A program made the position numbers and the translations under genes. A model generated the notes under the pieces. That model ran no database searches. It saw nothing but the letters and a program-made list of their open reading frames with translations, and was not told the origin of the DNA. Shown here piece by piece: positions 7,176-8,266 of a stretch of 8,266 nucleotides of DNA; the first letter of the stretch is position 1, and each line of letters opens with the position of its first letter. Where the stretch lies: assembly GCA_030636065.1 (NCBI GenBank), contig DAOVXR010000059.1, positions 1 through 8,266 on the forward strand. The letters run 5' to 3'. This DNA is from Sedimentisphaerales bacterium (GTDB lineage Bacteria > Planctomycetota > Phycisphaerae > Sedimentisphaerales > SM23-30).

Positions 7176-8126
7176 TTATCTCTTCGTTTTCGGGTCGAAC
7201 ACGTCGCGCAGGCCGTCGCCGATAAAGTTCAGGCACAGCAGCGTCAGCCCCAGCAGTACGCTGGGAAAGACCACCATCCACCAGAAACTCACGACTGTAT
7301 TGATCGCTTTTACGCCCTCGGCAGCGAGCGACCCCCATGTCGGAACCGGGGCCTGTACGCCGATGCCGAGAAAACTCAAAAACGACTCCTGCAAAATCGC
7401 CTGTGGGACAGTCAATGTCGCATAAACAATTATCGGACCAACAAGGTTCGGTAACAGGTGCCGCAGCAGGATTTTGCGAGCAGGCAGGCCCAACGCACGG
7501 GCAGCCTCTATAAAAGGCTGAGCCTTCAGAGACAGTACCTGACCGCGAATCACGCGCGCCATTGTCAGCCAGCTTACGCCGCCGATGGCCAAAAATAAAA
7601 TTACGATATTGGCCGTTCTTTCCTGGCCGGGACCGAATACCCGGTTCAGCAGTCTAATCAATTTCGGCTCGAAAGCGATCTTAAGTAAAATAATCAGCAG
7701 GATATAGGGCAGACCATAAAGAATGTCCACAAGGCGCATCATTATGTTGTCGATCCGTCCGCCGTACCAGCCGGCAACGGCACCCCATAGTGTGCCGATT
7801 ATAACCGATATTGCCGCCGCTGCCAAACCGATGCCCAGGCTGACCACCCCGCCAAACAGGCACCGCCAGAAAATATTACGTCCGAGAATATCGTAACCGA
7901 AGGGAGCAAACGGCACTAATTGCGGCGGCTGACGATTGGCGTCAAGGTCCTGAACATAATATTCTTTGGCTGATATCATCAGAGTGCCGAAACAGGCTAA
8001 AACGATTATCCCTAAAACAATCGAAGAGACAACTGCGGAACGGTTACGCCGAAAACGCTTCCACGGACGACTGCCGGGCGAGCGGGTCGTATCAGTAAGT
8101 TCAGTCGTATCAACTGCCGTCGTCAT
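7176..8126 (-). CDS. Peptide ABC importer permease, OppC/DppC type (first pair)
   Basis: This is an inner-membrane channel subunit of 316 residues. A polar Thr-rich N-terminus and basic RPWKRFRRNRSAV (20-32) precede the first helix (about 31-51). An external loop leads to FGYDILGRN (76-84), whose usual form in the family is FGTDxLGRD, so Tyr78 and Asn84 are departures. Further helices follow, and the coupling loop EAARALGLPARKI (207-219) with RHLLPN (222-227) docks on the ATPases. SFLGIG (251-256) and GLRDVFDPKTKR at the end are typical of C subunits. The ATG overlaps the previous permease's TGA by four bases (ATGA), indicating coupled translation. It pairs with the truncated B permease at the right edge rather than with the second pair, and it differs substantially in sequence from the second C permease, so the pairs are not a recent tandem duplication. 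Confidence 0.94.
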   Translation of the reverse strand: MTTAVDTTELTDTTRSPGSRPWKRFRRNRSAVVSSIVLGIIVLACFGTLMISAKEYYVQDLDANRQPPQLVPFAPFGYDILGRNIFWRCLFGGVVSLGIGLAAAAISVIIGTLWGAVAGWYGGRIDNIMMRLVDILYGLPYILLIILLKIAFEPKLIRLLNRVFGPGQERTANIVILFLAIGGVSWLTMARVIRGQVLSLKAQPFIEAARALGLPARKILLRHLLPNLVGPIIVYATLTVPQAILQESFLSFLGIGVQAPVPTWGSLAAEGVKAINTVVSFWWMVVFPSVLLGLTLLCLNFIGDGLRDVFDPKTKR

Positions 8127-8266
8127 GATTCTTCAAGGTCGATTCGCGGATCGACCACCGCGTAGGTCAGGTCCACTAAAAGGTTAAACACAACAATAAC
8201 CGCCGAATAAACCAGCACTGTGCCTAATATCATTGCTCGATCACGATTGAGAACCCCCGCGACAAA
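8123..8266 (-). CDS. C-terminal end of a peptide ABC importer permease, OppB/DppB type (first pair)
   Basis: Only the last 47 residues are in the window; the gene continues past the right edge. They begin FVAGVLNRDRAMI, pass through a final membrane helix (VLVYSAVIVVFNLLVDL) and end AVVDPRIDLEES. The ending is strongly characteristic of B-type permeases and parallels the second B permease ([14 protein letters not shown]). The TGA at 8123-8125 overlaps the next gene's ATG. The missing upstream part should contain the five earlier helices and the coupling loop. Confidence 0.9.
   Translation of the reverse strand, partial: FVAGVLNRDRAMILGTVLVYSAVIVVFNLLVDLTYAVVDPRIDLEES

Overview
The window is almost entirely one strand of genes read right to left (minus strand): most of an oligopeptide/dipeptide-type ABC importer operon, followed by the 5' part of an HD-GYP regulatory gene that runs off the left edge. 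No plus-strand gene, rRNA, tRNA, CRISPR array or transposase gene is supported.

Layout in transcription order. (1) 8266-8123: last 47 residues of a B-type permease, cut by the window edge. (2) 8126-7176: C-type permease, overlapping the previous gene by ATGA. (3) 7152-5368: lipoprotein substrate-binding protein, family 5. (4) 5351-4413: second B-type permease. (5) 4420-3491: second C-type permease, probably started at TTG inside the end of its partner. (6) 3483-2470: OppD/DppD-type ATPase. (7) 2469-2263: a leader holding four consecutive palindromes. (8) 2262-1282: OppF/DppF-type ATPase. (9) 1281-688: a gap holding an apparently broken coding remnant (865-1281) and a doubtful 56-residue reading frame. 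(10) 687-1: HD-GYP protein, N-terminal 229 residues.

How the genes work together: the lipoprotein would capture a peptide-like solute outside the membrane, a B/C permease heterodimer would form the channel, and the D/F ATPases would power import. The oddity is two B/C permease pairs with one visible binding protein and one visible ATPase pair. This suggests either two translocators sharing an energising module or two adjacent importers, the upstream one lying mostly outside the window. Substrate cannot be read from the sequence. The HD-GYP gene has its own ribosome binding site and is separated by about 600 bases, so it need not belong to the importer.

Organism: a bacterium of mid-range base composition. 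Several starts lack a clear Shine-Dalgarno sequence, one start is probably TTG, the binding protein is a lipoprotein, and compact palindromes sit between genes. A planctomycete or related PVC-group bacterium would fit, but this is a weak inference and no marker gene is present. The window looks like ordinary transport genes with a few local curiosities; I found no clear new system.
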